Virus record (IMG/VR): IMGVR_UViG_3300034073_002798
Location: 1 to 36,946 of that record
Direction: 5' to 3' (one strand)
DNA: 36,946 bases
Source: a virus
In this document: in pieces, positions 9,501 to 18,011 of the stretch
How the letters are laid out: every line of letters begins with the position of its first letter
Position numbering within the stretch: the first letter of the stretch is position 1
Made by a program: the position numbers and the translations under genes
Notes under the pieces: model-generated
Database searches by the model: none
Seen by the model: only the letters and a program-made list of their open reading frames with translations
What the model was told of the DNA's origin: nothing

Positions 9501-11715
9501 TCTTATCGCACAGGCCAAGGCCATTGTAGCCGCCCGCGACGCCATGGAGGAACTGACCGAGCGCGTGGACAGCGGCACGCTCAGCATGGAAGAACTGGAG
9601 CAAGCCACCTGGGCCGCCAACAACATGGCCGGCGTCTTGGGCGACGAGGAATTGGAAGGGCTGCGCGACGCCATCCAATCCGCCAAGGACGACATGCAGG
9701 ATTTCACCGACGACGCCAAGGAAGGGCTCCGCGACCTCCAGCAGGAATGGCTGGAGATTCAGGGCAACGACTTCGCCGCCGCGCAGATGGAGCAGCAACA
9801 GCAGCGCATCGAAATCGAAGAGCAACTGGCCGAGGCCCGCCGGCAGGGCAACCAAGAAGCCATCGACGCCCTACTCGAACAACTGGAAATCCTCGACAAA
9901 ATCCACGCCGACGAACTCCAGCGGATTCAGGATGAACAGGCCAGCGCCATCCGGGCCGCCACCACGGTAGAAGAGCTTCGCATCGCCTATGCCAAGGAAC
10001 GCGCCGACCTGGAGGCCGCCCTTCAGGCCGCCAAGGAAGCCGGCGACGATGAAGCCGTTAAAGCCATCCAGGCGCAAATCAAAGCCCTGGAAGGTGTGCG
10101 CCTGGAAACCGAACGCGGCATCCGCGCCGCCGAGTCAGCCACCGCCGCCGAGAAAGCCCGCCAACAGGCCATCGAAGCGCAGCAAAAGGCCGTGGCCGAC
10201 CTCACCGAGCGCCTAGGCTCGACTGAAGTATCGTGGCTCGACATTGCCGAAGCCGAACGGCAGGTCGCCGCCCTGGCCGGCAAGATTGGCGCCGAAGACC
10301 TGGACGGGCTGCGCGGTGCCATCGCCGACGCCAAACAGCGCATCGTCGACTTCGCCGAAGCCTCACGCCAATCCCTGGTCGGGCTCCAGCAGGAATGGAA
10401 CTCCCTGTATGGCGACGAGATTGCCAATACGCGCATCCAAGAAGCCGAAAAAATCCTCGACCTTGAGCGGAAGATTGCCGAGGCCAAGGCCGCCAACAAT
10501 CAACAGGCGGTAGATGAATACACCAAGCAGCTAGACCTTGCGCAAAAGCTATCGGATGCCCGTATCCGCATGGCGGAAAAGGAGCGGGACCTAGAATTCA
10601 TCCGCATGGCGCAAACGTCTCAGATGGAACTTAACCGGCTCAATGAGCGGAGCGAAGTTGAAAACCTGCTGATTGAGAAATCCATTGCCCTATACGATAC
10701 CCAGGTCAAGCTCAACAACGCCCGCGCCATCGGCGACAAAGAAGCCGTCTTTGCCTACAAGGACCAATTAGGCTGGCTGACCAAAATCTATGACAAGAAA
10801 ATCGAAGAAGCCGATCTAGAGGAACGCCGGGAAAAAGAACTCGAGCGCCTGGATGCCTGGGCGGACAAGCTCAACGCCGTCACGGTCAGCTACGACGACA
10901 TCGCCGCCGCGACGCAATACGCAGCCCGGGCCGCCAGGGTGTTGGGCGAAGAAGACTTGGCCACGCTAAACAGCGCCATCGACTCAGCGCGGAAAAAGCT
11001 CGACGACCTGGCCAACTCCGCCCAAGCCGGGCTCGACGCCCTAGAGCGCCAGTTATTGCAGCTCCAGGGCAAGCAAGAGGATATCCTGAAATTCGACTAT
11101 GACAAGGACCGCAAGAAGATAGAGGAAGACCTGCAAGCCGCAATTGCCGCTGGAAACAAGGATGCTGAGGATGCGTTGCGAAAGCAGTTAGATATCAGAA
11201 AGAAGATATTTGACACGGAGAGGGGGAGAATAAAAACCGAGATTGACGGGGAAAAAGAAAAGACGGATTTGGTTCTTGACCGGATTAGCGCAGAGGATGA
11301 GCAGTTAAAAAAGGAAGCCGAAGCCGTACAAAGCATGGAAGCTGCGCGCACAGAGGAAACCAAAAACCGCTTCAGAATGGAGGAGACTGCCGGCGCACAA
11401 TCCTTTTCCCTCGCAAAGCGCGAAACGGATGAGACAAAACAACAGACACTGGCAAAAACCGAGTCCGCTGATTACTCGCTCGAATCGGCGCAGCGCGAAA
11501 CGAAAGAGGCAGAAAAGCAAGCCGCCATAGAGCAGGGCGTGTTAGACCCCGTAACATCATCGCCTGTCGCCTCAACGACGCCAACTCAAAACACAAATGG
11601 ACCCACGAAAACAGTCGTGCTTAAGTTGGGCCGTGCTACGATAACCGCCGTGGACGATGGCGGAACCGAAGGATTTTTACGCGAACTGGAACGCTCCGGT
11701 TTAGTTTCGCAATAG
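6586..11715 (+). CDS. Tail tape measure protein
   Basis: 1709 aa. Tape measure proteins set siphophage tail length and help DNA cross the cell envelope. Residues about 100-235 hold the phage tape-measure domain (YDALAARVRLVADAQTG through WAEQAASMPVSLNQAITDL). Hydrophobic stretches at about 318-350 and 369-388 are candidate membrane-inserting segments. The rest is Ala/Glu/Gln-rich coiled coil. From about residue 1000 a unit of roughly 216-220 residues is repeated (see repeat entry). Codon use is strongly GCC-biased through most of the gene, but about 7680-7800 and 11130-11560 are visibly more AT-rich, suggesting mosaic recombination. Length and location before tail-tip genes support the call strongly. 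Confidence 0.9.
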   Translation: MANPELKIKISAETGDAVQGINAVDGSLDTLAKGSGAAEAGLKRAGDAARKAGDDANHAAGAFGSMQGALNKINAGLKPLTDLSNSINEIGQAAGTVLGPMKSMIDLGDEYDALAARVRLVADAQTGAAGAMRELEAIALRTHAPLADMGNLFLNLANAMKGTGRSTQEILGVTEALGNAIRVSGVNGQAASAALTQLGQAMSEGALRGDNFNSVAEQMPVVLDAIVAYTGYSRDSLREMAEQGKLTADIINASVNSMAKSWAEQAASMPVSLNQAITDLNTAWQSYLGQSQAVGTASQTLSSLLQTLAQNIDTVANAAITLGEYLIAAFAVKGALALRALAAEAIVAAGTMKTLGAAAETVGLSFSKIGAIITRVGWAAVAVEVFNLTKNLYELYKQNQEIAKLEQDAASSKERLAQKLREVSAATGIQITSMQQLIQLEKEGVIWQNQATGQWERVTEATREAAAAHLAAKENMAEAAKAAQGVKGELAKLEGQYDLLAATVDAVTGVALANADANVAAADAAAQQAEIMADLTGAYDDQVAAAEAATEAAEARTDAAWAQVEADEAEARAAQEKYDDLIEQYKKLTAAGIPLTQEQQKLKTETWAAAESAKAQAAASASQAAALGAVESASRVAALTLGDQSDQVNTLELAYVRAKGAAEAAAAQFEKYTQQQAEMARLSEELKRTQEELAAATDKTSLSYVDLKARESELIQEQALLNQSMEKNKITQEEVNAKVGEAKEKQAQYRDATNDSIKALNFEIDALGRKQKLSDQVFDIQQESLRQQADMAEKQGDVARATELRVQAQKQEADQLRVSAALEQQKAEKLALVAAETERLAMEDGKLTTEEQAAIAAAQDAAKAAELEAQGRSQAANAAEMQADAIEAAAAAAEEEKKAKEEAAEAAAEAAAQAARENTVYTTSIETWIARAGVAKDKIDEVAAAYKDLAQAARGAGRAFATPEEMESAINGLIAQAKAIVAARDAMEELTERVDSGTLSMEELEQATWAANNMAGVLGDEELEGLRDAIQSAKDDMQDFTDDAKEGLRDLQQEWLEIQGNDFAAAQMEQQQQRIEIEEQLAEARRQGNQEAIDALLEQLEILDKIHADELQRIQDEQASAIRAATTVEELRIAYAKERADLEAALQAAKEAGDDEAVKAIQAQIKALEGVRLETERGIRAAESATAAEKARQQAIEAQQKAVADLTERLGSTEVSWLDIAEAERQVAALAGKIGAEDLDGLRGAIADAKQRIVDFAEASRQSLVGLQQEWNSLYGDEIANTRIQEAEKILDLERKIAEAKAANNQQAVDEYTKQLDLAQKLSDARIRMAEKERDLEFIRMAQTSQMELNRLNERSEVENLLIEKSIALYDTQVKLNNARAIGDKEAVFAYKDQLGWLTKIYDKKIEEADLEERREKELERLDAWADKLNAVTVSYDDIAAATQYAARAARVLGEEDLATLNSAIDSARKKLDDLANSAQAGLDALERQLLQLQGKQEDILKFDYDKDRKKIEEDLQAAIAAGNKDAEDALRKQLDIRKKIFDTERGRIKTEIDGEKEKTDLVLDRISAEDEQLKKEAEAVQSMEAARTEETKNRFRMEETAGAQSFSLAKRETDETKQQTLAKTESADYSLESAQRETKEAEKQAAIEQGVLDPVTSSPVASTTPTQNTNGPTKTVVLKLGRATITAVDDGGTEGFLRELERSGLVSQ
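9583..11235 (+). repeat. Three diverged long repeats in the tape measure protein
   Basis: Copies begin at residues 1000 (SMEELEQATWAANNMAGVLG), 1216 (SWLDIAEAERQVAALAGKIG) and 1435 (SYDDIAAATQYAARAARVLG), each continuing through a DL(A/D/R)xLxxAIxxAKxx pattern and a QQEW or LQLQG segment. Each then carries a helical hairpin of the form AxxxGNxxAxxxxxxQL, at residues 1076, 1292 and 1512, with related extra copies at 1141 and 1369. Spacing is 216-220 residues. The repeats are protein-level; the DNA is too diverged to be a recent duplication. Confidence 0.7.
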
Positions 11716-11728
11716 AGAGGATTTACAC

Positions 11729-14700
11729 GTGGCAATCACAGTCGATGATTTAGTCTGGCGCAGCCCGGAGAACCGCACCCAGTTTGATGACGGTGGCGGT
11801 CGGATGACTACCACCGTCGTTCAGCCGGATACGCCAGGAGAGGTGTTCCCTATCATCTCCCGTCAGGACGGCAGCTATGGCCGGGTGCATCTCGCCAAAG
11901 TATTTGCCGCCGTGGATACCCCCGGAACCGAAACCCTGTATGGGGCAGGTGGCGTGCTACTCGAAAAGCCCACCAATCCAGGCGTGGACATTGGGCTGCT
12001 GGCCACCGGCACCGCCGGCGACCGGCGCAGCGATGCCCGCGCCAGGCTGGAGGCGTATTTGGTCAAGGGGCCTGAGACACGTCTGACACTGTTCGGTCAG
12101 CACTATGCAAATAGCCGCACCGTCGTAGCTTATCAGAAACCCGGCCAGCCCTTTCCCGCCATCGGTGACAGGCTGTTTTTCTACATTCCGAGTCCGGCGC
12201 ATGAGCAAGTGGTTAAGGTTGATGACCTGAGCGTGGAGCAACGCTCGTTTGACGACGGGAACGGAACTTACACGCTCGACATGGTGACTATGCAGATATT
12301 CCCGGCGCTGAACAAAGATTACGTCGGCGAGGGGCCGAGCCGGTCGTGGATTGTCACCAAGGACACCTACATCCTGACACCATCGCTGGCCGATGCCACG
12401 CGCATTTACGGCATGGCACAACTCACCGACCCAATCGCTGCCGATGAAACGGTAGCGACGGTTGACACCGTCATGGGCCGCGTATGCCCGGTCGCCGTGC
12501 GGGAAACCGCGCTCAGTCTACGGAATCCGGCTGGGGTCGTGCTGGAGGCGGCGACGGGCGGGCAAATGTCGATGTTTTTGCTCCGCACTTCTACCTGGAC
12601 CGGCACTTATTTTACGCCAACACCTATGCTTCCAGGGAGTGTACGAATCCAGGCCAGCTACAGGTATGCACAAGATAACGGTGATGGGACGTTCACTTTT
12701 TCAAATCTGGCGGCTACGTCGCTGACGGTCGATTATGAGACAGGTGCCATAACCGGGGTTGGCGTTAATACCACATGGGATACTCAGGACTGGTACGTTT
12801 ATTATACCCCCGCAGCTTTCCTCCCCGTCAGCGCGTACTCCAAGTCCCAGCCCATCACCATCGCCACCCGTGGCCTTGTATACGTCGATACTCTGTCCCC
12901 GCTCCCCGGCAAGCGCACCATCTCTGTCGATTACCTCGCGTTCGGGCAGTGGTATCAACTGACCGATGACGGCAACGGCGTACTGGCTGGCGCGGCTAGC
13001 ACCTACGGGCAGGGCACGATTGACTACACCACCGGGGCTGTCACGCTGACACTTGGCGCCATGCCGGACCTGGACAGTGAGGTTATATTCCGGTGGGGCA
13101 GCGAGGTGGGGTATCAGACGATAGCAACGGCGGACGTGGGCAGCCCATCGACCGTGTTCGATGCGCCCGACCTCACGCCAGGCAATGTGACGGCAACCTG
13201 GACCAGTGGCGGAGCGACCAAGACACTGGCCCTCACCGGCTGGACCTCTGGCGTTGGCACGGTAACAACCGCCAACGGCACGCTGACCGCTGACGTGGGA
13301 AAACAGAGCATCACCGTCGAGTTTGCTACCTCTGCGCTTCCTGACGTGCAGACTGACACAACGATTGACTATTTTACAGCACCTGAAAATAGGATTGGGC
13401 TCTCTCCTGGAGCTATATGGTCTAACGAGTGTGCTTTCAGCTTTGGGCAAGCCATCGTTCCCGGCTCGCTGGATACCAGCAGCTTCATCGTTTCAGCTAA
13501 CTCAACTCCGCACTATTCCATTCAGGACAACTTTTATTTGTTTGATGACGGGGCGGGCACGGTTAAGCTGGTCAACGCAGACCGCTCACTGGGCACATTC
13601 ATTCCCCTTAGTGTGCCTGTAGATGTCGGAACTATCGACTATGAAACAGGCGACATTTCCGTGAGTCTGGATGGCGCCACGTTAGTTACTGAGCTTAGGT
13701 ATGTCACAGCAGCAGGGACAACACTGCCAGTTGGCACACTCGTTGATATGTCGTTCATAAGCATTGCAACGGCGTCTGCGAGCGCAGTTGGTACGCCCAC
13801 CGCTGAACAGCAGACATCCCAAATCACCGCCCTGGTTGTCAACATCGACAACCAGGGCGGAATACTCCAGGAAAATACGCTTGGCCTCGCATTCGGTGCC
13901 CACACCTACTATGACCGGGGCGGCGTCCTATATCGCAGTATCGACGCGACCACCAACGCGGGCACGGCGGCCGGAACGGTTGACTACGACAACAATGCGG
14001 CAACTCTGACGAGCTGGGCAAATGGCGCCACAAAAACCGTTAGAAGCGGGTTGACAGGGCCGCAAGCTATCGAAATCAGCGCCTCTAAGTTCAGAAGCGC
14101 GGGCTCGCCGCTGCGCGAGGGTTCATGCTCGTTCCAGGCTGAGTATGCGACGGCCATTATCTCAGCCGCAGATAATGGTGCCGGAGGTATCCTTGTTGGC
14201 GATACCGCGATTGGTCTAGTTGACTACGGCACGGGCTCCATCGGTGTAGATTTTTCGCTTCCCGTTCAGCGCGAGACATTCTCAATCCGTTGGGTGGCGG
14301 CGTCTGGTGTAATGTATTCCGCTGGCTGCGATGCGACCGGGGAAATACAAGGGCAATACGCAAACGGAACGCTGTCAGCGAGCGGCGTTTTGTCAATGAC
14401 GATTAACACGCAACTTCCGATTCCTGATTCTATTCGCGTATCCGTCGAGCGGGCCTCTAACACCCTGCAAGCCCAAGGCGACCAAGATGGTGATTTTGGC
14501 ATCTATGGCACCGTGCGCCAGACAACCGGAATATTCTCTCTCACGTTCCCCGCGCCCATCCTGGCCGAATCCATCAAGTACTCCGCCGTGCAGCAAACAA
14601 CGGTGTCTCTCAACTCTGCCCTGATTGGCCTGGACCCGCTGCGCCTGCCCATCACCGGCACGGTTCCGATATTCCGGGATGGGGACTCGGTTCTGGTTCA

Positions 14701-15481
14701 CCATGCGGACACGGATACGCTGCCGAATCCGCTGTCGGCAGGCCAAGCGGTGACTCTGAGCCGTACCGACCTAGGCGATGTGGAGATACGCGATGCCAAC
14801 GGGTTGCTGGTATCGAACACCCTGTATACCGTGGACCTGGAGAATGGCGTCATCACCTTCGCCACGCCGTTGGACCTCTCGGCCTATGTTCAACCCCTCG
14901 TGGCGAATCACCGCATCCAGGCGCGTGGCACCCTGGCCGCCGTGGACCTCTCTGGCCGATTGGACCTGCTGGTTCCCTTGGGCCGGGAGTTTCCCGCTGG
15001 GTCTGCCGTGTCGAGCATCGTAGCCTGGGGCGATTTGATGGCCCGCGCTGAGAACCTGTTTGACCAAGCGACGTGGACCGGGGTGTGGAGCAACATACGC
15101 ATCGGTTCCGATGCTTCGGGCGCGTATAACACGTTGACGCATCCGATTCTGCTGACGAACACGGCAGCCGTGACTGAGCGATGGAGGGCGACGTTCACCT
15201 CGTCTACGGCATTCTCTGTATTCGGTGAGACGGTCGGCGGTGTGGGTAGCGGCACCATATCAACAAACTTCGCGCCGATGAACTCCGCCACAGGGATGCC
15301 GTATTTCACCATCCAATCCGGTGGCTGGGGCACGGGCTGGGCGACGGGCAATACCGTTCGATTCAATACAATCGGCGGCCAACCTCTGTGGATTACCCGC
15401 AGCGTTCAGCCTGGCACCACGCCTGGGGCGGACTCATTCCGTCTTGGCATCCTTGCCGACATCGACCCACTGGAGGCGTGA
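11729..15481 (+). CDS. Large beta-rich tail-tip/hub protein
   Basis: 1250 aa, GTG start after GAGAGGATT. No signal peptide or membrane span. The sequence is almost all predicted beta strand, with a recurring motif G-x-(I/V)-DY-x-TG-x-(I/V) near residues 335, 432, 637, 752, 832 and, more weakly, 1036. Each is often preceded by a DDGNGT-type turn. Large proteins of this kind directly downstream of the tape measure form the tail-tip hub or central fibre. No enzymatic domain was seen. The C-terminus (FNTIGGQPLWITRSVQPGTT) reads like a fibre head domain. Role is inferred from position and composition. Confidence 0.65.
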   Translation: MAITVDDLVWRSPENRTQFDDGGGRMTTTVVQPDTPGEVFPIISRQDGSYGRVHLAKVFAAVDTPGTETLYGAGGVLLEKPTNPGVDIGLLATGTAGDRRSDARARLEAYLVKGPETRLTLFGQHYANSRTVVAYQKPGQPFPAIGDRLFFYIPSPAHEQVVKVDDLSVEQRSFDDGNGTYTLDMVTMQIFPALNKDYVGEGPSRSWIVTKDTYILTPSLADATRIYGMAQLTDPIAADETVATVDTVMGRVCPVAVRETALSLRNPAGVVLEAATGGQMSMFLLRTSTWTGTYFTPTPMLPGSVRIQASYRYAQDNGDGTFTFSNLAATSLTVDYETGAITGVGVNTTWDTQDWYVYYTPAAFLPVSAYSKSQPITIATRGLVYVDTLSPLPGKRTISVDYLAFGQWYQLTDDGNGVLAGAASTYGQGTIDYTTGAVTLTLGAMPDLDSEVIFRWGSEVGYQTIATADVGSPSTVFDAPDLTPGNVTATWTSGGATKTLALTGWTSGVGTVTTANGTLTADVGKQSITVEFATSALPDVQTDTTIDYFTAPENRIGLSPGAIWSNECAFSFGQAIVPGSLDTSSFIVSANSTPHYSIQDNFYLFDDGAGTVKLVNADRSLGTFIPLSVPVDVGTIDYETGDISVSLDGATLVTELRYVTAAGTTLPVGTLVDMSFISIATASASAVGTPTAEQQTSQITALVVNIDNQGGILQENTLGLAFGAHTYYDRGGVLYRSIDATTNAGTAAGTVDYDNNAATLTSWANGATKTVRSGLTGPQAIEISASKFRSAGSPLREGSCSFQAEYATAIISAADNGAGGILVGDTAIGLVDYGTGSIGVDFSLPVQRETFSIRWVAASGVMYSAGCDATGEIQGQYANGTLSASGVLSMTINTQLPIPDSIRVSVERASNTLQAQGDQDGDFGIYGTVRQTTGIFSLTFPAPILAESIKYSAVQQTTVSLNSALIGLDPLRLPITGTVPIFRDGDSVLVHHADTDTLPNPLSAGQAVTLSRTDLGDVEIRDANGLLVSNTLYTVDLENGVITFATPLDLSAYVQPLVANHRIQARGTLAAVDLSGRLDLLVPLGREFPAGSAVSSIVAWGDLMARAENLFDQATWTGVWSNIRIGSDASGAYNTLTHPILLTNTAAVTERWRATFTSSTAFSVFGETVGGVGSGTISTNFAPMNSATGMPYFTIQSGGWGTGWATGNTVRFNTIGGQPLWITRSVQPGTTPGADSFRLGILADIDPLEA

Positions 15482-15484
15482 CGG

Positions 15485-17035
15485 GTGGCGCTCCGTCTGC
15501 GCGGCTTGCCGTCGGGCTGGGGCAGTAATATCCCCACCGACAGGGCCGGGGCGCTGCCCTGGGTAGCCGCCGTGCGCCGCGACCCTGCCGAGCGGTATCC
15601 ATGGGGCGGTCGCGTTCCAATGGAATTGCACACGACGCACCCCTGGCAACCGCACCAGCCCGTCGATGGGCAAGACCGGCTACCCTGGGGCGTCCATGCC
15701 AAGCGAGAACGCGCCGATACCCTAGCCTATGGCCCGCCGGCGCCCGTCGATGGACAGGACCGGCTGGTGTGGGGCGTCCACGCCCGCCGCGACCGGGCCG
15801 ACAATCTGGCATATGGTCGCAGTCAGCCCACCGACACCCAGGACCGACTGGTGTGGGGCGTCCACGCAGCGCGGGACACCCAGTCTGCGCTCCGCTTTGG
15901 CGGTCCACGGGCGGCCGACACTCAGGACCGTCTGCCATGGGGACCTGGCTGGCGCATCCACAACTATCGGCCGCCCGTCATCCCGCCATCACCCGAGCCC
16001 ATCACGCAATGGATTGTGCCCATTCGGAGGATATACCTCGTGGCCAATGCCGCTATTATCACCATCGACGGACTGGAGCTGCCCGCCTTCTCGGCGCAGG
16101 TGTCAATCGACACCGACTCCTGGGCCTGGCGCTGGTCCGCCAGTCTACCGGGTTCGACCTGGCCCACAGTAGCAGCCGCAGCCGATGACCCGGTTGCCGT
16201 GGTCATCACCATCAACGGCGTGCAGTGGTCCGGGCTGTGCGAATCGGTCAGCCGCTCCCGACAATTCGGGCAATCTTCGGTCAGCGTATCGGGACGAGGC
16301 CATGCCGCCTACCTAGCCGCGCCCTACGCGCCGAGTAATTCCCGCTACAACACCGAAACCCGCACCGTGCAACAGTTGGCCGAGGATTGCCTGACCGAGA
16401 ACGGCGTCCCCATCGGCTGGACCATCGCCTGGGGCACGACCGAGCCTTGGGCCATCACGTCATGGAATGTACCCGCCGGGGCCTGGAGCCACCAGGGCGC
16501 CCCCATCGATGGCGTTCTGCGCATCGCCGAGGCGGCCGGTGCCTATGTGCAGGCCGACCCCAACACCGACACGCTCCACGTTCGCCGCCGCTACCCCTGG
16601 CTGCCCCGCGACTGGGCCGAACAGACGCCCGATGTCATCCTGCCCACCGCTGCCGTGCTGGTGGAATCCGTCGAGCGCAAGGACCAACCCGGCTACACCG
16701 GCGTCTATGTCACCGGGCAATCCCCGGGTGGCGTGATAGGCCAGGTGAAGATTACTGGCAGCGACGGCACACCCCAGGCCCCAAGCGTGGTCGATGCCCT
16801 CTGCACCCATGCCGATGCGGCACGGCAACGCGGCACGGCCATCCTGGGCAACACGGGCCGCCAGTATTGGCTGACGTTGAACGCGCCGATTTCCAGTGAA
16901 ATCGTCCTGCTCCAGGTGGGAGACCTAGTGCAGTACGATTCCCGCATTGGCCTAGTGCGGGGCGTGCAGGTGTCCGCCCGTTGGAACGATGGTGTTGAGG
17001 TAAGGCAGTCCATCACCCTGGAGACCCACGCATGA
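15485..17035 (+). CDS. Tail-tip protein with N-terminal 14-residue repeat array
   Basis: 516 aa, GTG start 3 nt after the previous stop, no clear ribosome binding site, so probably translationally coupled. Residues about 19-158 are ten 14-residue repeats with an aromatic-Gly core (separate entry), then a Pro-rich joint (PPVIPPSPEPITQW). Residues about 175-516 form a hub-like region: ITIDGLELPAFSAQVSIDTDSWAWRWS, then VVITINGVQWSGLCESVSRSRQFG, and a C-terminal LQVGDLVQYDSRIGLVRGVQVSARWNDG. This second part resembles baseplate hub proteins with SH3/OB-like beta domains. The repeat array could contact the 1250-aa neighbour or the fibres. Confidence 0.65.
   Translation: MALRLRGLPSGWGSNIPTDRAGALPWVAAVRRDPAERYPWGGRVPMELHTTHPWQPHQPVDGQDRLPWGVHAKRERADTLAYGPPAPVDGQDRLVWGVHARRDRADNLAYGRSQPTDTQDRLVWGVHAARDTQSALRFGGPRAADTQDRLPWGPGWRIHNYRPPVIPPSPEPITQWIVPIRRIYLVANAAIITIDGLELPAFSAQVSIDTDSWAWRWSASLPGSTWPTVAAAADDPVAVVITINGVQWSGLCESVSRSRQFGQSSVSVSGRGHAAYLAAPYAPSNSRYNTETRTVQQLAEDCLTENGVPIGWTIAWGTTEPWAITSWNVPAGAWSHQGAPIDGVLRIAEAAGAYVQADPNTDTLHVRRRYPWLPRDWAEQTPDVILPTAAVLVESVERKDQPGYTGVYVTGQSPGGVIGQVKITGSDGTPQAPSVVDALCTHADAARQRGTAILGNTGRQYWLTLNAPISSEIVLLQVGDLVQYDSRIGLVRGVQVSARWNDGVEVRQSITLETHA
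15539..15958 (+). repeat. Tandem 42-bp / 14-residue repeat array (ten units)
   Basis: Units follow D-x-x-D-R-L-x-(W/Y/F)-(G)-x(5). The aromatic at position 8 reads PWV, PWG, PWQ, PWG, AYG, VWG, AYG, VWG, RFG, PWG across the ten units. The best-conserved doublets are spaced exactly 84 bp (GAC or GAT codons at 15665, 15749, 15833, 15917), and the first unit begins at 15539, a whole number of 42-bp steps upstream. No frame is broken. The two unit types (DRLxWGVHA and RADxLAYGxxxP) alternate in the middle. Confidence 0.85.
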
Positions 17036-17253
17036 ACCTTTGGCGCCGCTTCCGCGACCTGCTGCCATCCGACCCGCTCATGGTCGGCGAAATCACCGCC
17101 GACCATGCCGATGGCACGGTGACGGTGACGCTAATCGACGGCGCCACCCTGCGTGTGCTGGGCAGCGGAACCGTCGGTGCGATGGTCTATGTGCAGACCG
17201 GGCGCGTTGTGGGCGAGGCGCCTAGTCTGGATGTGGAGGTGATTGAGATTTGA
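17032..17253 (+). CDS. Small tail-tip protein
   Basis: 73 aa, overlapping the previous stop by 4 nt (ATGA). Starts NLWRRFRDLLPSDPLMVGEI and continues with a beta-rich DGTVTVTLIDGATLRVLGSG. The pattern, a short basic helix then an OB-like barrel, recurs in small proteins at the end of siphophage tail operons. It is the last rightward gene; its 3' end overlaps the converging sigma-like gene by 32 bp. Probably a virion or assembly protein. Confidence 0.6.
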   Translation: MNLWRRFRDLLPSDPLMVGEITADHADGTVTVTLIDGATLRVLGSGTVGAMVYVQTGRVVGEAPSLDVEVIEI

Positions 17254-17956
17254 CTGTTCTTCTTTTTGTTACTTTGTAGCCTTGAGATTCCAGCATTGCG
17301 ATCGCGGTATGTATTTCTTTGTCTGTTGGAATCTTTTTTGTCGGCTGGTATTTTTCAATTCCAAGTGCCTGCCTTATTTCATTGAACACTGATATCGGAA
17401 TGCTGCTGCTATTATTCATCGGGCTTGCTATTGCTCCCCACTTCATCATAAAAGGTTCTTTTGAAAACAATTTTGCAATATCTTCTTTTTCTCTACTTCC
17501 TATGAATCTCTGCGCGTCGCGACTTAGCGACTTTTTCCATTTTTCTTTTTCTTGTGTTTTGTGTCTAGTTAGTATTTCCTCGCTTGGCTCTAAAACATAC
17601 TCAACAAGCACTCCAGGTGAGTGGCGCAAATATCGAATCGCCTGGTCCAATCGTTGCCTAACTCTCTCATGAGAAACCCCAATTAGCTCGGCTATAGCAA
17701 TCAACGTAAGTGGGCTATTCCCATGTAGCCCATATCGTTTCACCACAACAAGCGCAAGCTCTTCTGCGCTAATGCGTTTGCTGCAACCGCTAAGCATTGA
17801 TGGTAGCTTTTCTGTAAAAAGCCCCTCATCTATACATGGGATATCCTCGTAGAAAATATCAAGAATAAGGTCTTTATACGCCATTTTGTTTGCTTCCAGT
17901 TTTGCGCCAACAAGATTGTCTATCTCCCGCCCGATACCACCCGGCTGCGCCCGCAT
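17222..17956 (-). CDS. Sigma-70 region 4-like DNA-binding protein
   Basis: 244 aa. Residues about 70-112 (KRYGLHGNSPLTLIAIAEL, then IGVSHERVRQRLDQAIRYLR) match the helix-turn-helix of sigma factor region 4.2, including the VSxERVRQ recognition-helix core. Region 2, needed for -10 recognition and core binding, was not found, so this is not a complete sigma factor. The gene is clearly more AT-rich than its neighbours, a sign of separate acquisition. ATG at 17884 (Met25) is a plausible alternative start. It converges on the tail operon and lies downstream of the recombinase. It could redirect or anti-regulate host RNA polymerase, or simply be a repressor. Confidence 0.65.
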   Translation of the reverse strand: MRAQPGGIGREIDNLVGAKLEANKMAYKDLILDIFYEDIPCIDEGLFTEKLPSMLSGCSKRISAEELALVVVKRYGLHGNSPLTLIAIAELIGVSHERVRQRLDQAIRYLRHSPGVLVEYVLEPSEEILTRHKTQEKEKWKKSLSRDAQRFIGSREKEDIAKLFSKEPFMMKWGAIASPMNNSSSIPISVFNEIRQALGIEKYQPTKKIPTDKEIHTAIAMLESQGYKVTKRRTVKSQSPPHPD

Positions 17957-17982
17957 CCGGGCTAGGGTTTCCGGATTGACCC

Positions 17983-18011
17983 GTTATCTGTTAGCGATAG
18001 CCAATTGTAAA
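17983..18011 (-). promoter_or_regulatory. Candidate promoter for the sigma-region-4 gene
   Basis: On the minus strand TTTACA (18011-18006), 17 bp, then GATAAC (17988-17983): four or more matches to each consensus hexamer. Predicted start is near 17976, about 20 nt before the GTG/ATG region of the gene. It lies in the 78-bp gap after the recombinase stop. That gap is also a candidate location for attP, but no core can be defined. Confidence 0.4.

Noticed and set aside
8083-9855. Long Gly-rich and Arg-rich frames opposite the tape measure gene
   Set aside because: These result from the GCC-rich Ala codons read on the other strand (GGC Gly); no start signals or family similarity.
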